Positions 15,326 through 23,422 of a stretch of 38,835 bases of DNA are shown here, piece after piece. The number at the start of each line of letters is the position of its first letter. Position 1 is the first letter of the stretch. The stretch covers positions 1 through 38,835 of the forward strand of contig VGBL01000020.1 in NCBI GenBank assembly GCA_016870515.1, read 5' to 3'. Both the position numbers and the translations under genes were made by a program. A model generated the notes under the pieces. That model did not search any database, had not been told where the DNA came from, and saw only the letters and a program-made list of their open reading frames with translations. The DNA is from Actinomycetota bacterium. GTDB taxonomy: Bacteria; Actinomycetota; Actinomycetes; S36-B12.

Positions 15326-15904
15326 CTACTGGACGGCGCCGGAGTCAAAGGCATAGCCGAAGCCCTTGCGCGTGACGATGCACTCGCCGATGCCGCTCAG
15401 CGCCAGGAGCATGCGTAGCCGGCGTACGTATTCGGTGACCGAACCTTCGGTGCGCCAGCTTGAACCCCAGACAGCGCGCAGGAGAGCCTCGCGACTGAAC
15501 ACAGCATCGGGGTAGCTCGCCAGATAATGCAGGAGCGAGAACTCTCGGGCCGACATTCGCACCGACGCTCCATCGACGATTACCATCCGTCGCTGGGTAT
15601 CGATCCGGAGTCGACCGATCTCGATATCCTCCTGCGGACGGCGGGACGCGGGGCCCGCGTCAGGCATCTGCGGGCGCATGACGACGATGTCGTAGCGCAC
15701 GGCTTCGGGAGGCAGCAAACCCCCCTCAACGCGATGCGACGGGGTGTGCAGGTCGACGCTCATCCCGGCCGACTCCAGCGCCTGGATGACGTCACTGACC
15801 GGCGAGCTTCGCGCATCGTCGTCGAGCACCAGGACGGTTGTGGCCCGCACGCGGCTGCCAGCAGCCTGGACACCGGATTTCGTCGTGACCTGATCGTCGA
15901 GCAC
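15326..15904 (-). CDS. OmpR/PhoB-type winged-helix regulator with shortened, degenerate receiver
   Basis: With the GTG at 15904 this is a 192-residue protein. Residues 97-188 form a clear OmpR-type winged helix: IGRLRIDTQRRMVIVDG, LSAREFSLL-like MSAREFSLLHYLAS, FSREALLRAVWG, TEYVRRLRMLL and TRKGFGYAF. The N-terminal part begins like a receiver (TVLVLDDDA). The usual phospho-acceptor segment reads YDIVVMRPQMPD, with no Asp at the expected place, and the domain is only about 70 residues long. Phosphorylation control is therefore doubtful. GGGGA lies at good distance before the GTG; a GTG at 15979 would add 25 unremarkable residues. No histidine kinase is nearby. It converges on kmo with 16 bp between stops. 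Confidence 0.8.
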   Translation of the reverse strand: MLDDQVTTKSGVQAAGSRVRATTVLVLDDDARSSPVSDVIQALESAGMSVDLHTPSHRVEGGLLPPEAVRYDIVVMRPQMPDAGPASRRPQEDIEIGRLRIDTQRRMVIVDGASVRMSAREFSLLHYLASYPDAVFSREALLRAVWGSSWRTEGSVTEYVRRLRMLLALSGIGECIVTRKGFGYAFDSGAVQ

Positions 15905-16053
15905 GTGGATTTCCCCGAATCCTTGCGGCTGAAGCCGCGAAACGCCTCGCCCTCCGTGAGCGCAGGCCCGTGGTGGCACAGTCCCTGGGATAGGGCGCCT
16001 GAAGGAGCGTCCGGAGCATCGGCGTGGAGGGGCCGGACCCGATTTCCCTTCGA

Positions 16054-16701
16054 CTACAGGCCGAGCTCGATGCGCGCCTGGTCGAAGGCAGCCCCGGGGT
16101 CGAGCACGTCGAGCAGGATGCCGCGCATCCCCACGGCCTCGCCCCCTGCCACATACGACGGGTTGTCATCGATGAACACGATCTCCTGGCACGACAGGCC
16201 GAGGAGTTCGGCGGCGAGCAGATACGGCCGCGGGTCGGGCTTGCGGATGCCGAGTTCGGAGGAGTCTACGAGCACCGGGAAGTCGGGGAACCAACTCTGC
16301 GTCTCCACCCAATCGCGCCCCTGGAAGTCCATCAACTCGTTGGTCAAGATGCCACGTGCTCGGCCTGCGGCCTTGCATTCAGCCACCAGCGCGAGGGCCT
16401 CCGGGCGCACCGGTTCGACGCCCGGCTGGTGAAACATGGCGCGCATGAGGTGCGGGTGGCCGTCCAGCGGCGCGCCGTTCGCAACCGCCCTGTCGGCGAA
16501 TGTCAGCCAGTACTCGCGTTCGGTGATCTCACCGCGGCGGTAGTGCTCCCAGGTCTCGTCGGGTGCCGTCCACTCCAGGGGCCCTCGACCCACCACCGTG
16601 CCTGGGGGCAGGCCGCGCATTCGCTCATAGTCATCGGCTATCTCCCAGGCGGACTTGAAGAGAACGACACCCACGTCGAGCAGCAGTGCCTGAGCGGTCA
16701 T
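16054..16701 (-). CDS. HAD-superfamily hydrolase (subfamily IA)
   Basis: This 215-residue HAD protein has motif I LLLDVGVVLF, where Asp9 is the nucleophile and the +2 residue is Gly11, as in YihX-like phosphatases. Motif II is LTNELMDF, motif III lies around the Lys in GIRKPDPRPYLLAAELLG, and motif IV is VFIDDNPSYVAGGEAVGM. A helical cap occupies about residues 20-85. It is probably a cytosolic phosphatase or related hydrolase acting on a small metabolite, which cannot be named. Its ATG at 16701 overlaps the stop of the acetoacetyl-CoA synthetase gene by four bases (ATGA), so the two are translationally coupled. Confidence 0.88.
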   Translation of the reverse strand: MTAQALLLDVGVVLFKSAWEIADDYERMRGLPPGTVVGRGPLEWTAPDETWEHYRRGEITEREYWLTFADRAVANGAPLDGHPHLMRAMFHQPGVEPVRPEALALVAECKAAGRARGILTNELMDFQGRDWVETQSWFPDFPVLVDSSELGIRKPDPRPYLLAAELLGLSCQEIVFIDDNPSYVAGGEAVGMRGILLDVLDPGAAFDQARIELGL

Positions 16702-18728
16702 ATCAACGACTCTATTCGAGCGACGATTGTGTCGATGGCCTCCGGATTGGCGAGCGCATCGCGGTTGCGCACCGGGCGCCCGTTGACGGCATCGGCCACG
16801 GCTATCTCGGCCAGCTTGCTGGTCATGGTGCGCGGGAGCTCGTCGACCTGGACGATGACGGCGGGCACGTGACGCGGTGATCCTCGTTCGCGCAGCGTTG
16901 CCTTGATGCGCTGGTGCAGATCCTCGTCGAGTGTCGCTCCGGGCGTGAGGACGACGAGCAGCACCATGCGGGTGTCACCCTCCCATGCCTGAGCGAATGC
17001 CAAGGCATCGATGACCTGCGGCACGTGCTCGAGCGAGGCGTAGACCTCCCCCGTGCCGATGCGCACGCCGGCGACGTTGAGGGTCGCATCCGAGCGACCG
17101 TGAATGATGAAGCCGCCGCTCGCCGTCTTGGACGTCAGGTCCCCATGGGTCCACACGCCCGGGAAGCGCTCGAAGTAGGTCGAGATCAGGCGCGTGCCGT
17201 CGTCGTCGCCCCAGATGCGCAGCGGGACCGTCGGGAAGGTGTTGCGGCAGATGAGCTCGCCGGGCTCGTCGATGGCCGCGGGAGTGCCGTCGTCGCCATA
17301 CACGTCGGCATCCATTCCCAGCGACGCTCCTGGCAGCTCGCCCGCATAGAAGGGGGCGATCGGTATACCGGCGAGGAAGGAGCCGACGAGGTCGGTGCCG
17401 CCGGAGATGGGGTTGGGCATCACCCCCGGTCCGAGCTCATCCACCAGCCAGCGCGCAGACACCTCCGACAGGGGCGATCCGGTGACCAGCACCATGCGCA
17501 GGGCTGACAGATCGCGTCCGTCGAGCAGCCGGCACGAATCGGTGCGCATCGAGTCGACCAGGCGTGCCCCCAGGCCCAGGTGGGTGAGCTCGGCAATCTC
17601 CGCGACGTCGAAGAGTACGTCTGAGGTCGGGTAGGTCGGGGCACCGTCGTGCAGTACGAGCGTGGCCCCGGCGGCCAGCGCGGAGATCTCCCAGTTCCAC
17701 ATCATCCAGCCAGTAGTTGTGAAGAAGAGGAGTCGATCGCCCGCACCGACATCAGCCTGAAGCGCGATCTCCACGAGATGCTTCAGCAGGATGCCACCGG
17801 CGCGATGCACGAGGCACTTCGGCTTGCCCGTGGTGCCAGAGGAGAAGAGGACGTAGGCCGGGTGGTCAAAGGGCAGGCGGAGGTACTGCGGCTCGGCGCC
17901 CGCGTGGCGTCGCTGCGCCTCATAGAGGAGATCAACCTGGATGAGCCGACTGCTGCCGGCCACGAATCGCGCGGCGAGTCGAGGCAGGTCCACGACATCG
18001 GGATCGACCGAGCTCGTCAGGTCGTCGGAGCCGGGCACCACGAGGACCGTCGTGACCGTTGGGAGTTCGCGCACAAGCTCCACCAGTTGGTCGCGGCGAT
18101 CATGCCGCTTGCCGTTCCATCGATACGACGTGGTTCCGACAAGCACAGCCGGGTCGAGTTGCCCGAAGCGGTCGACGATGGCAGCTACGCCGAACTCCGG
18201 TGATGCGCTCGAGACCGTTGCTCCCACAGCCAGGCTGGCGAGGGTGACGACGAGGGCGTCGATGCCGACGGGCAGCACGAGTACGACGCGGTCTTCGGGC
18301 GCCACTCCCCGGGCGCGCAGGAGAGCGGCCGTCTCGGCGACACGCGAGACGAAGTCATTGCGGTCGAGCGTCGCCACGATGCGCACGCCCTCGCCGCTCT
18401 CCGCGGTCTGCACGACCATGGGCCGCCCCTCGCGTCCGGGGACCTCCTTGAGGTAGTTCTCGGCAAGGTTGAGGCGCGCCCCGGGGAAGAAGCGAGCATC
18501 GGGCAACCCCCCAGGCTCGGCCGCCACAGGGCCGCGCTCTCCATCGACGCCCAGGAGGTCCCAGACCGCCGACCAGAACCCGTCGGGATCCTCGATCGAC
18601 CACGCGTGCAGCGCCCGAAGGTCGGACAGGTCGCGACCGACTCGCTCGCCGGCAGCCGCGGCGAAGGCCGCGACCCGTGTAGGTCGCTTCGGGTCGGGCA
18701 CCCAGGCAGGCTCGCTCACGCGCGCCAT
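16698..18728 (-). CDS. Acetoacetyl-CoA synthetase (acetoacetate-CoA ligase)
   Basis: This 676-residue ANL-family ligase activates acetoacetate to acetoacetyl-CoA with ATP in the cytosol. It shows the N-terminal FWSAVWDLLGV and ARLNLAENYL stretch, the ATP loop FSSGTTGKPK (295-304), the family signature TTTGWMMWNWEISALAAGAT and NPISGGTDLVGSF. The hinge and C-terminal domain read HGRSDATLNVAGVRIGTGEV, and LPRTMTSKLAEIAVADAVNG ends in the catalytic-lysine region. Length and these motifs favour acetoacetyl-CoA over acetyl-CoA synthetase. ATG 18728 is chosen; GTG 18719 is possible. It diverges from the WS/DGAT gene across 75 bp, suggesting shared control of carbon storage or ketone-body use. Confidence 0.93.
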   Translation of the reverse strand: MARVSEPAWVPDPKRPTRVAAFAAAAGERVGRDLSDLRALHAWSIEDPDGFWSAVWDLLGVDGERGPVAAEPGGLPDARFFPGARLNLAENYLKEVPGREGRPMVVQTAESGEGVRIVATLDRNDFVSRVAETAALLRARGVAPEDRVVLVLPVGIDALVVTLASLAVGATVSSASPEFGVAAIVDRFGQLDPAVLVGTTSYRWNGKRHDRRDQLVELVRELPTVTTVLVVPGSDDLTSSVDPDVVDLPRLAARFVAGSSRLIQVDLLYEAQRRHAGAEPQYLRLPFDHPAYVLFSSGTTGKPKCLVHRAGGILLKHLVEIALQADVGAGDRLLFFTTTGWMMWNWEISALAAGATLVLHDGAPTYPTSDVLFDVAEIAELTHLGLGARLVDSMRTDSCRLLDGRDLSALRMVLVTGSPLSEVSARWLVDELGPGVMPNPISGGTDLVGSFLAGIPIAPFYAGELPGASLGMDADVYGDDGTPAAIDEPGELICRNTFPTVPLRIWGDDDGTRLISTYFERFPGVWTHGDLTSKTASGGFIIHGRSDATLNVAGVRIGTGEVYASLEHVPQVIDALAFAQAWEGDTRMVLLVVLTPGATLDEDLHQRIKATLRERGSPRHVPAVIVQVDELPRTMTSKLAEIAVADAVNGRPVRNRDALANPEAIDTIVARIESLI

Positions 18729-18803
18729 CCTGTCACCGGGCGTAGCGTGGGCCCCCGCCACCCGGCGGCGTGCGAAACGCCGTCACTCGCATCGGAGGAC
18801 GCT

Positions 18804-20270
18804 ATGGCGGAAGCCCGCAGCATGAGCGCCCAGGATGCGCTGTGGCTGACCATGGACAGGCCCACCAACCTCATGGTGATCGATGGCGTCATGCTCGTTC
18901 GTGGGCGACCCTCGTGGGATGACGTCCTCGCGGTCGTCCGAAAGCGAGTCATCGAGCGCTTCCCAGTTTTCCAGTGCCGCGCGATGCAGGGAGAAGGCGG
19001 CTGGGTGTGGCAGCCCGATCCCCACTTCGACATCTCACGGCACCTGCGCAGCGTCGAACTGCCCGCACCCGCCGGTGTCGATGAACTTGAGGCCTACGTC
19101 GCCGAGCAACGCTCTCGACCCATCAATCGCGACCGCCCGCTGTGGGAGGTCACCTTAGTCGAGTCAGTGACACTGGACGACGGTTCCGCGGGCTCGGCCA
19201 TCGTCGCCCGCTTCCATCACGCCATTGCCGACGGGGTCCGCATGACCCAGGTCATGCTCAGCCTGTGCGACACCGACGACCCGAGCGTGTCGGCCATGGT
19301 TGGCCGGTCCCGTGGCGATCACGGGGTGTGGTCGGTGGCCACCGGCATCGCCGGCGCCGCCGCTGAAGCCGTCATCGACGGGGCCCGCGCCTTCGCGCAG
19401 GCCACATCGAGCGTCATGCGCGAAGGCACCGCGGCGGTCGAGGCGGGTCTCGAGGTCGGGCTGCAGCTGGTGCGCAATCCCGGTCGGCTCATCGACGCCT
19501 TCGACTCCATGGGCATCGACAACCGCCTGGCCAACACCACCGGTTCGGTGGCAAAACTCGCACTGCGAGGCACCAGCGTGCGCACCGTTTGGTCGGGCAA
19601 GCCCGGCATGCGCAAGGGCGTCGCCTGGTCACCCCCGCTTTCGCTTCCCGACATCAAGCGAATCGGGCGCGAGCACGGGGCCAGCGTCAACGACGTGATG
19701 CTCACCGCGGTGGCCGGCGGACTGCGTCGCTATCTGCATGCCCATGGCGACGACTCGGTGGCGGAGGTCGAGTGGATGGTGCCGGTCAATCTCGTGCCGA
19801 TCGCCGACAACCTGCCTGAGGACCTCGGCAACTACTTCGCGCTGGTCATGGCCGTCCTCCCGCTGGAACCGGCCGATCCCGTCGAGCGGCTCGCTGCAAC
19901 CCGATCGCGCATGGACCGCATCAAGAACTCCGACGAGCCGGTGCTCACCTTTGGGATCCAGCGCGGCATCTCGGCGGCCCCTCGTGCCGTGAGCGTCGCG
20001 CTCACCGACTTCTTCGCCAACAAAGCTGTCGGCGTGCTCACCAACGTCCCCGGCCCCCGATCGACCATGACCTTCGCGGGCGCCGAGGTCTCCCAGGTCA
20101 TCGGCTTCGCACCGTGCTCGGCTGACCAGCCGATGACGGCGACGATCTTCTCGTATGCCGATACCATCACCATCGGTTACGCCGTGGACGCCGATCTGGT
20201 GCCCCGCGCCCGTGACCTGGTGGAAGGCACAATGGCGGAAGTGCACCAGTTGGCGGAGACATCCTCGTGA
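18804..20270 (+). CDS. Wax ester synthase/diacylglycerol O-acyltransferase (WS/DGAT)
   Basis: This 488-residue acyltransferase transfers acyl groups from acyl-CoA to diacylglycerol or long-chain alcohols and makes storage lipids, typically at the membrane or lipid-body surface. The catalytic motif is intact: HHAIADG at 138-144. N-terminal MSAQDALWLTMDRPTNLMVI and the late NVPGPRSTMTFAGAEV with GYAVDADLVP are also characteristic. ATG 18804 has a clear GGAGGA site at 18794-18799. Upstream in-frame sequence overlaps the divergent ligase gene and is rejected. The stop overlaps the next gene as GTGA. Which acceptor is used cannot be decided from sequence. Confidence 0.93.
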   Translation: MAEARSMSAQDALWLTMDRPTNLMVIDGVMLVRGRPSWDDVLAVVRKRVIERFPVFQCRAMQGEGGWVWQPDPHFDISRHLRSVELPAPAGVDELEAYVAEQRSRPINRDRPLWEVTLVESVTLDDGSAGSAIVARFHHAIADGVRMTQVMLSLCDTDDPSVSAMVGRSRGDHGVWSVATGIAGAAAEAVIDGARAFAQATSSVMREGTAAVEAGLEVGLQLVRNPGRLIDAFDSMGIDNRLANTTGSVAKLALRGTSVRTVWSGKPGMRKGVAWSPPLSLPDIKRIGREHGASVNDVMLTAVAGGLRRYLHAHGDDSVAEVEWMVPVNLVPIADNLPEDLGNYFALVMAVLPLEPADPVERLAATRSRMDRIKNSDEPVLTFGIQRGISAAPRAVSVALTDFFANKAVGVLTNVPGPRSTMTFAGAEVSQVIGFAPCSADQPMTATIFSYADTITIGYAVDADLVPRARDLVEGTMAEVHQLAETSS

Positions 20271-20683
20271 GCGAAACGGTCTACACGCAGGCGATGACCA
20301 CGGTAGCGATGGTGTTCGAGGCCATCGCCGCGGCGGTGCTGCTCATCGGCCTGCTCTTCTTCAGTGTCTCGTCGCTGCTGCAGTGGGTCCGCATACGCAA
20401 CGGGCAGTCTGCCTACCGCCTCATGCGGCAGGGGTTCGGTGGCGTGCTGCTGCTCAGCCTCGAGATTCTCGTGGCTGGCGATCTCATCCGCACCGTCGCC
20501 GTGGCTCCTACGCTCGACAACGTCATCGTGCTCGGCATCATCGTGCTGATCCGCACATTTCTATCGTTCTCCCTCGAGATCGAGATCGATGGCGTGCCAC
20601 CGTGGCGCAAGGCCCTCGTGAGCGGTGCGATCGTCGCCGCCAACGCCCAGCGAAAGGCCAACACCGAGCCTTCGGCCTCATAG
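20267..20683 (+). CDS. DUF1622 family membrane protein
   Basis: This 138-residue protein has three hydrophobic segments: FEAIAAAVLLIGLLFFSVSS, GGVLLLSLEILVAGDLIRTV and NVIVLGIIVLIRTFLSFSLE. The pattern ALEILVAGDLIRTV, then IVLIRTFLSFSLEIEIDG, identifies DUF1622. The third segment and its LSFSLE motif are typical. The function is unknown. The GTG at 20267 overlaps the WS/DGAT stop by four bases, so the two are co-translated. A link with lipid storage is only contextual. Confidence 0.9.
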   Translation: MSETVYTQAMTTVAMVFEAIAAAVLLIGLLFFSVSSLLQWVRIRNGQSAYRLMRQGFGGVLLLSLEILVAGDLIRTVAVAPTLDNVIVLGIIVLIRTFLSFSLEIEIDGVPPWRKALVSGAIVAANAQRKANTEPSAS

Positions 20684-20819
20684 CGCCGCTCCATGTCAAC
20701 GCCCAGCGAGCCAACGGGCCCTCCTGGCCCAGGCGGAGTGATCGACCGGCGCGTGCTACCCGCTGGACATTGCCGTCATCACCCATCGGCGGGATGACTA
20801 TCGAGCTCGTTAGCCAGAG

Positions 20820-21722
20820 CTAGGCAACGGCGGCATCGATGCGCGCGGCACGACGCCGGGCATTGCGCTGCGACGGCGACTGACGCCCGAGCACCGCACC
20901 TATCGCACCCAGCAGGGCGCCCACCGCAGGCCTCGCCAGCGCTGACGGCACATTGGGCACGCCGAGCATCTCGCGATAGTGCGCGGGCAGCGTCGAAACG
21001 GCCCCGGCGACGAGCACACCGTAGGGCGCGCGCGCCGGCAGGGGCAGCGGCGCATTGCGGATGAAGTGCACCGTGCGCTCACTTGCTTCATTGCTCCTGA
21101 GCACGGGGTCGAAGTCGGCCATCTGCTTCTCCAACTCCGCCACCGACCGCGGCGGGTCTACGACGCCGACGAGTGCGCCCGCGGTGGCCCACTCGCGCAC
21201 GTATTCGTCCTCACCCCCGCGAATGGGCCCGCCCCAGACGCGGTGCGTGGCGAGGAAGGAGTCGGTGAAGGCCACGTGCACCCAGCGCAGCAGATCGGGA
21301 TCCATTGCCGAGTAGGTCGACTCGATGCCGTCGGCGTCGTAAGTGCCCTTCACCTTGCGGTGCAGGCCTCGCACGCGGGCGCACTCCCGGTCTGCCTGGG
21401 CACGGTCGCCGAAGGTGACGACGGTGAGCCACTGCGTCGTACCGGCCAGCCTGCCGAGCGCGTCGTCCTCGTAGCGCGAGTGCTGCTGGACGCCGGCCAG
21501 TGCGGCCGGGTGCAGCGCCTGCACCAGCAGCGCGCGTACGCCGCCGACGAGCGTGGCCAGGGATCCGTGGACGCCCCAGGTGGCTGACCCGGGCCCGAAG
21601 TAGCCGAGGTCGTTGCCGTGCTCGAGTTGGCGGACCCACTCGGGCTGGCCCTCCGGGTCGCCCGAGACGAGACGACGAAAGCCGCGCGCGAGCGCCTGAG
21701 CTGCCGACTCGACGGGGTTCAC
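20820..21722 (-). CDS. MpaB-like oxygenase (DUF2236, latex-clearing-protein superfamily)
   Basis: This 300-residue protein belongs to the heme-binding DUF2236/MpaB family. Recognisable are WGVHGSLATLVGGVRALLVQ, HPAALAGVQQHSRYEDDALG, RLAGTTQWLTVVTFGDRAQA and LLRWVHVAFTDSFLATHRVW. The family order GxxxT...HP...H...VHxxxTDS is present. A C-terminal helical segment rich in Ala/Gly precedes a basic tail. Members oxidise polyisoprene or unknown substrates; most in actinomycetes are uncharacterised. I chose GTG 21722. An upstream ATG at 21848 would add 42 residues of unlikely composition that overlap nothing but show no family features. It lies alone between DUF1622 and htrA-like genes. Confidence 0.87.
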   Translation of the reverse strand: MNPVESAAQALARGFRRLVSGDPEGQPEWVRQLEHGNDLGYFGPGSATWGVHGSLATLVGGVRALLVQALHPAALAGVQQHSRYEDDALGRLAGTTQWLTVVTFGDRAQADRECARVRGLHRKVKGTYDADGIESTYSAMDPDLLRWVHVAFTDSFLATHRVWGGPIRGGEDEYVREWATAGALVGVVDPPRSVAELEKQMADFDPVLRSNEASERTVHFIRNAPLPLPARAPYGVLVAGAVSTLPAHYREMLGVPNVPSALARPAVGALLGAIGAVLGRQSPSQRNARRRAARIDAAVA

Positions 21723-21871
21723 CCCAACAGCCTGCCCGGTGATGGCGACTGGCGCGACCCGGGCTGTGGACAGCCGAACCCGGGATGGCCCCACGGGTCG
21801 GCGATGCCTCCCTATTGGGCGGTGACCGCCACCGCGCCCGATCGCCATGACGGAGCAGCCCGATGGGCCAG

Positions 21872-23230
21872 CTAGTTGCGCTGCGCCGCCAGCTCGAGCT
21901 CGACGGTCCGGATCTGTCCGTCGCGCTCGATGGTCAAGGTCACCTCGTCGCCCGGGGCAAGCGAGCGGACATCGACGATGAGGTCGGTCGCGTCGACGAC
22001 GGGAATGCCGTTCAGCTCGGTGATGACATCGCCGGCCTGCAGGCCAGCCTCGCGTGCGTTGCCGCGATCAGTCAGGTCGGCGATGCGTGCACCAGGACCC
22101 TCGAAGTCCATCTGCAACTGCACGCCCAGGATCGGCGTCGATGAGCTGCCCGTGGCGATGAGCTCGGAGGCGATGCGCGAGGCGGTGTCGATCGGAATCG
22201 CGAACCCGAGCCCGATCGAGCCGGCCGCGCCGTCGAGGCCCTGGCCCAGGGTGGCGATCGCCGAGTTGATGCCGATGACCGCGCCATTGCCGTCGACCAG
22301 CGGTCCACCTGAATTGCCGGGATTGATCGCGGCGTCGGTCTGGATGGCATTGATGAAGGACGTCTCGCCCTCGCCGCCGGCCGTGACCGGACGGTTGAGC
22401 GCACTGACGATGCCGGACGTGACCGTGCCCTGCAACCCCAGCGGGGAGCCGATCGCGACGGTCGCGTCGCCGACCTTCAGCGCACCGGAAGAGCCGAGGG
22501 TCACGGCCGGAAGCCCGGTCTTGTCGACCTTGACGACCGCCAGGTCATAGCCCGGATTGGCACCCACGAGCGTGCCCGGCACCTCGGTGCCGTCACTGAA
22601 GGTCACGGAGATGTCCTTGCCACCGGCCGTGACGTGGTTGTTGGTGAGGATGTAGCCGTCCTCGCGGATGACGAAGCCCGATCCGGTGCCGCCGCCACCA
22701 TTGCCGGTCACGTTGATCTGGACGACGGAGGGCATGATGAGTTCGGCGACGGCCGCCACGCTGCCGTCGGCCGCGGGGCTCGTCGGGGTCTGGGTGCTGC
22801 CACCGAGACTTGGCGCTGCGACCACGGCGGGGGCGTTAGGGCCCGCGAGCCGGGCGGCGGAGAAGCCGACCGCGCCACCAACGGTGCCGGCGATCACGGC
22901 GGTCAGGGCGATACCCCCGGCCACGAGGGCGACCCGGCCACCGCGACCGCTGTCGTCGGTGCGCGTCGTGGTCGTCGTGGTCTGTGTCGCCGGAGCGGCC
23001 GCAACCTGCGCGCGCTCCCATGAGCCTGCGCCGTAGTAGGTGTCATAGTCCCACGCGCCATTGCCGTAGTAGGCGTCGTACTGACGGCGGTAGTCGGCAT
23101 AGGGATCAGTGGATGATTCGCCGGTCGGGAAGGCGCGCGTGTCGGCCTGGCCTGGCTGCGGCGCATACGGGTCATGCGCGCCGTAGGCCGCAGCGTAGGG
23201 ATCCCGATAGCCCGGGGTGTTGTGACTCAC
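21872..23230 (-). CDS. HtrA/DegP-like membrane serine protease with PDZ domain
   Basis: This 452-residue protein has a Tyr/Pro/Gly/Asp-rich cytosolic N-terminus (1-95). A membrane helix at about 99-122 (VALVAGGIALTAVIAGTVGG) comes next, then a Ser/Thr/Ala linker, a trypsin-like domain (158-345) and one PDZ domain (355-452). The catalytic triad is intact: His199 (TNNHVT), Asp229 (YDLAVVKV) and Ser307 (NPGNSGGP). The PDZ domain shows GARIADLTDRGNAREAGLQA and GDVITELNGIPV. It should degrade or process misfolded exported proteins outside the membrane. GTG 23230 has a very good AGGAGG site at about 10 bases. It diverges from the TPR gene across 192 bp. The architecture is typical for actinobacterial HtrA/PepD. 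Confidence 0.95.
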   Translation of the reverse strand: MSHNTPGYRDPYAAAYGAHDPYAPQPGQADTRAFPTGESSTDPYADYRRQYDAYYGNGAWDYDTYYGAGSWERAQVAAAPATQTTTTTTRTDDSGRGGRVALVAGGIALTAVIAGTVGGAVGFSAARLAGPNAPAVVAAPSLGGSTQTPTSPAADGSVAAVAELIMPSVVQINVTGNGGGGTGSGFVIREDGYILTNNHVTAGGKDISVTFSDGTEVPGTLVGANPGYDLAVVKVDKTGLPAVTLGSSGALKVGDATVAIGSPLGLQGTVTSGIVSALNRPVTAGGEGETSFINAIQTDAAINPGNSGGPLVDGNGAVIGINSAIATLGQGLDGAAGSIGLGFAIPIDTASRIASELIATGSSSTPILGVQLQMDFEGPGARIADLTDRGNAREAGLQAGDVITELNGIPVVDATDLIVDVRSLAPGDEVTLTIERDGQIRTVELELAAQRN

Positions 23231-23422
23231 GTCGTCCTCCTGGTCCACACTGCACATTGTCGTCCGGGCCCTATAGGGGCGGGATGGTCGCCCCCTGCGG
23301 CTCGGCTGCCACACCACCATGACGCCTCCGTGGGTGTGGATGTTCCCCCAGGACGCCCGCGGGCCGTTCCTCTTACACAACCCTGACACTGGGGGGCGAT
23401 ACCGCTGCGACATAGTGGAGGA

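Noticed and set aside
16054-16701. HAD protein as catalytically dead because motif I has Gly at the +2 position
   Set aside because: YihX-like and related subfamilies also have Gly there and remain active, so loss of activity is not implied.
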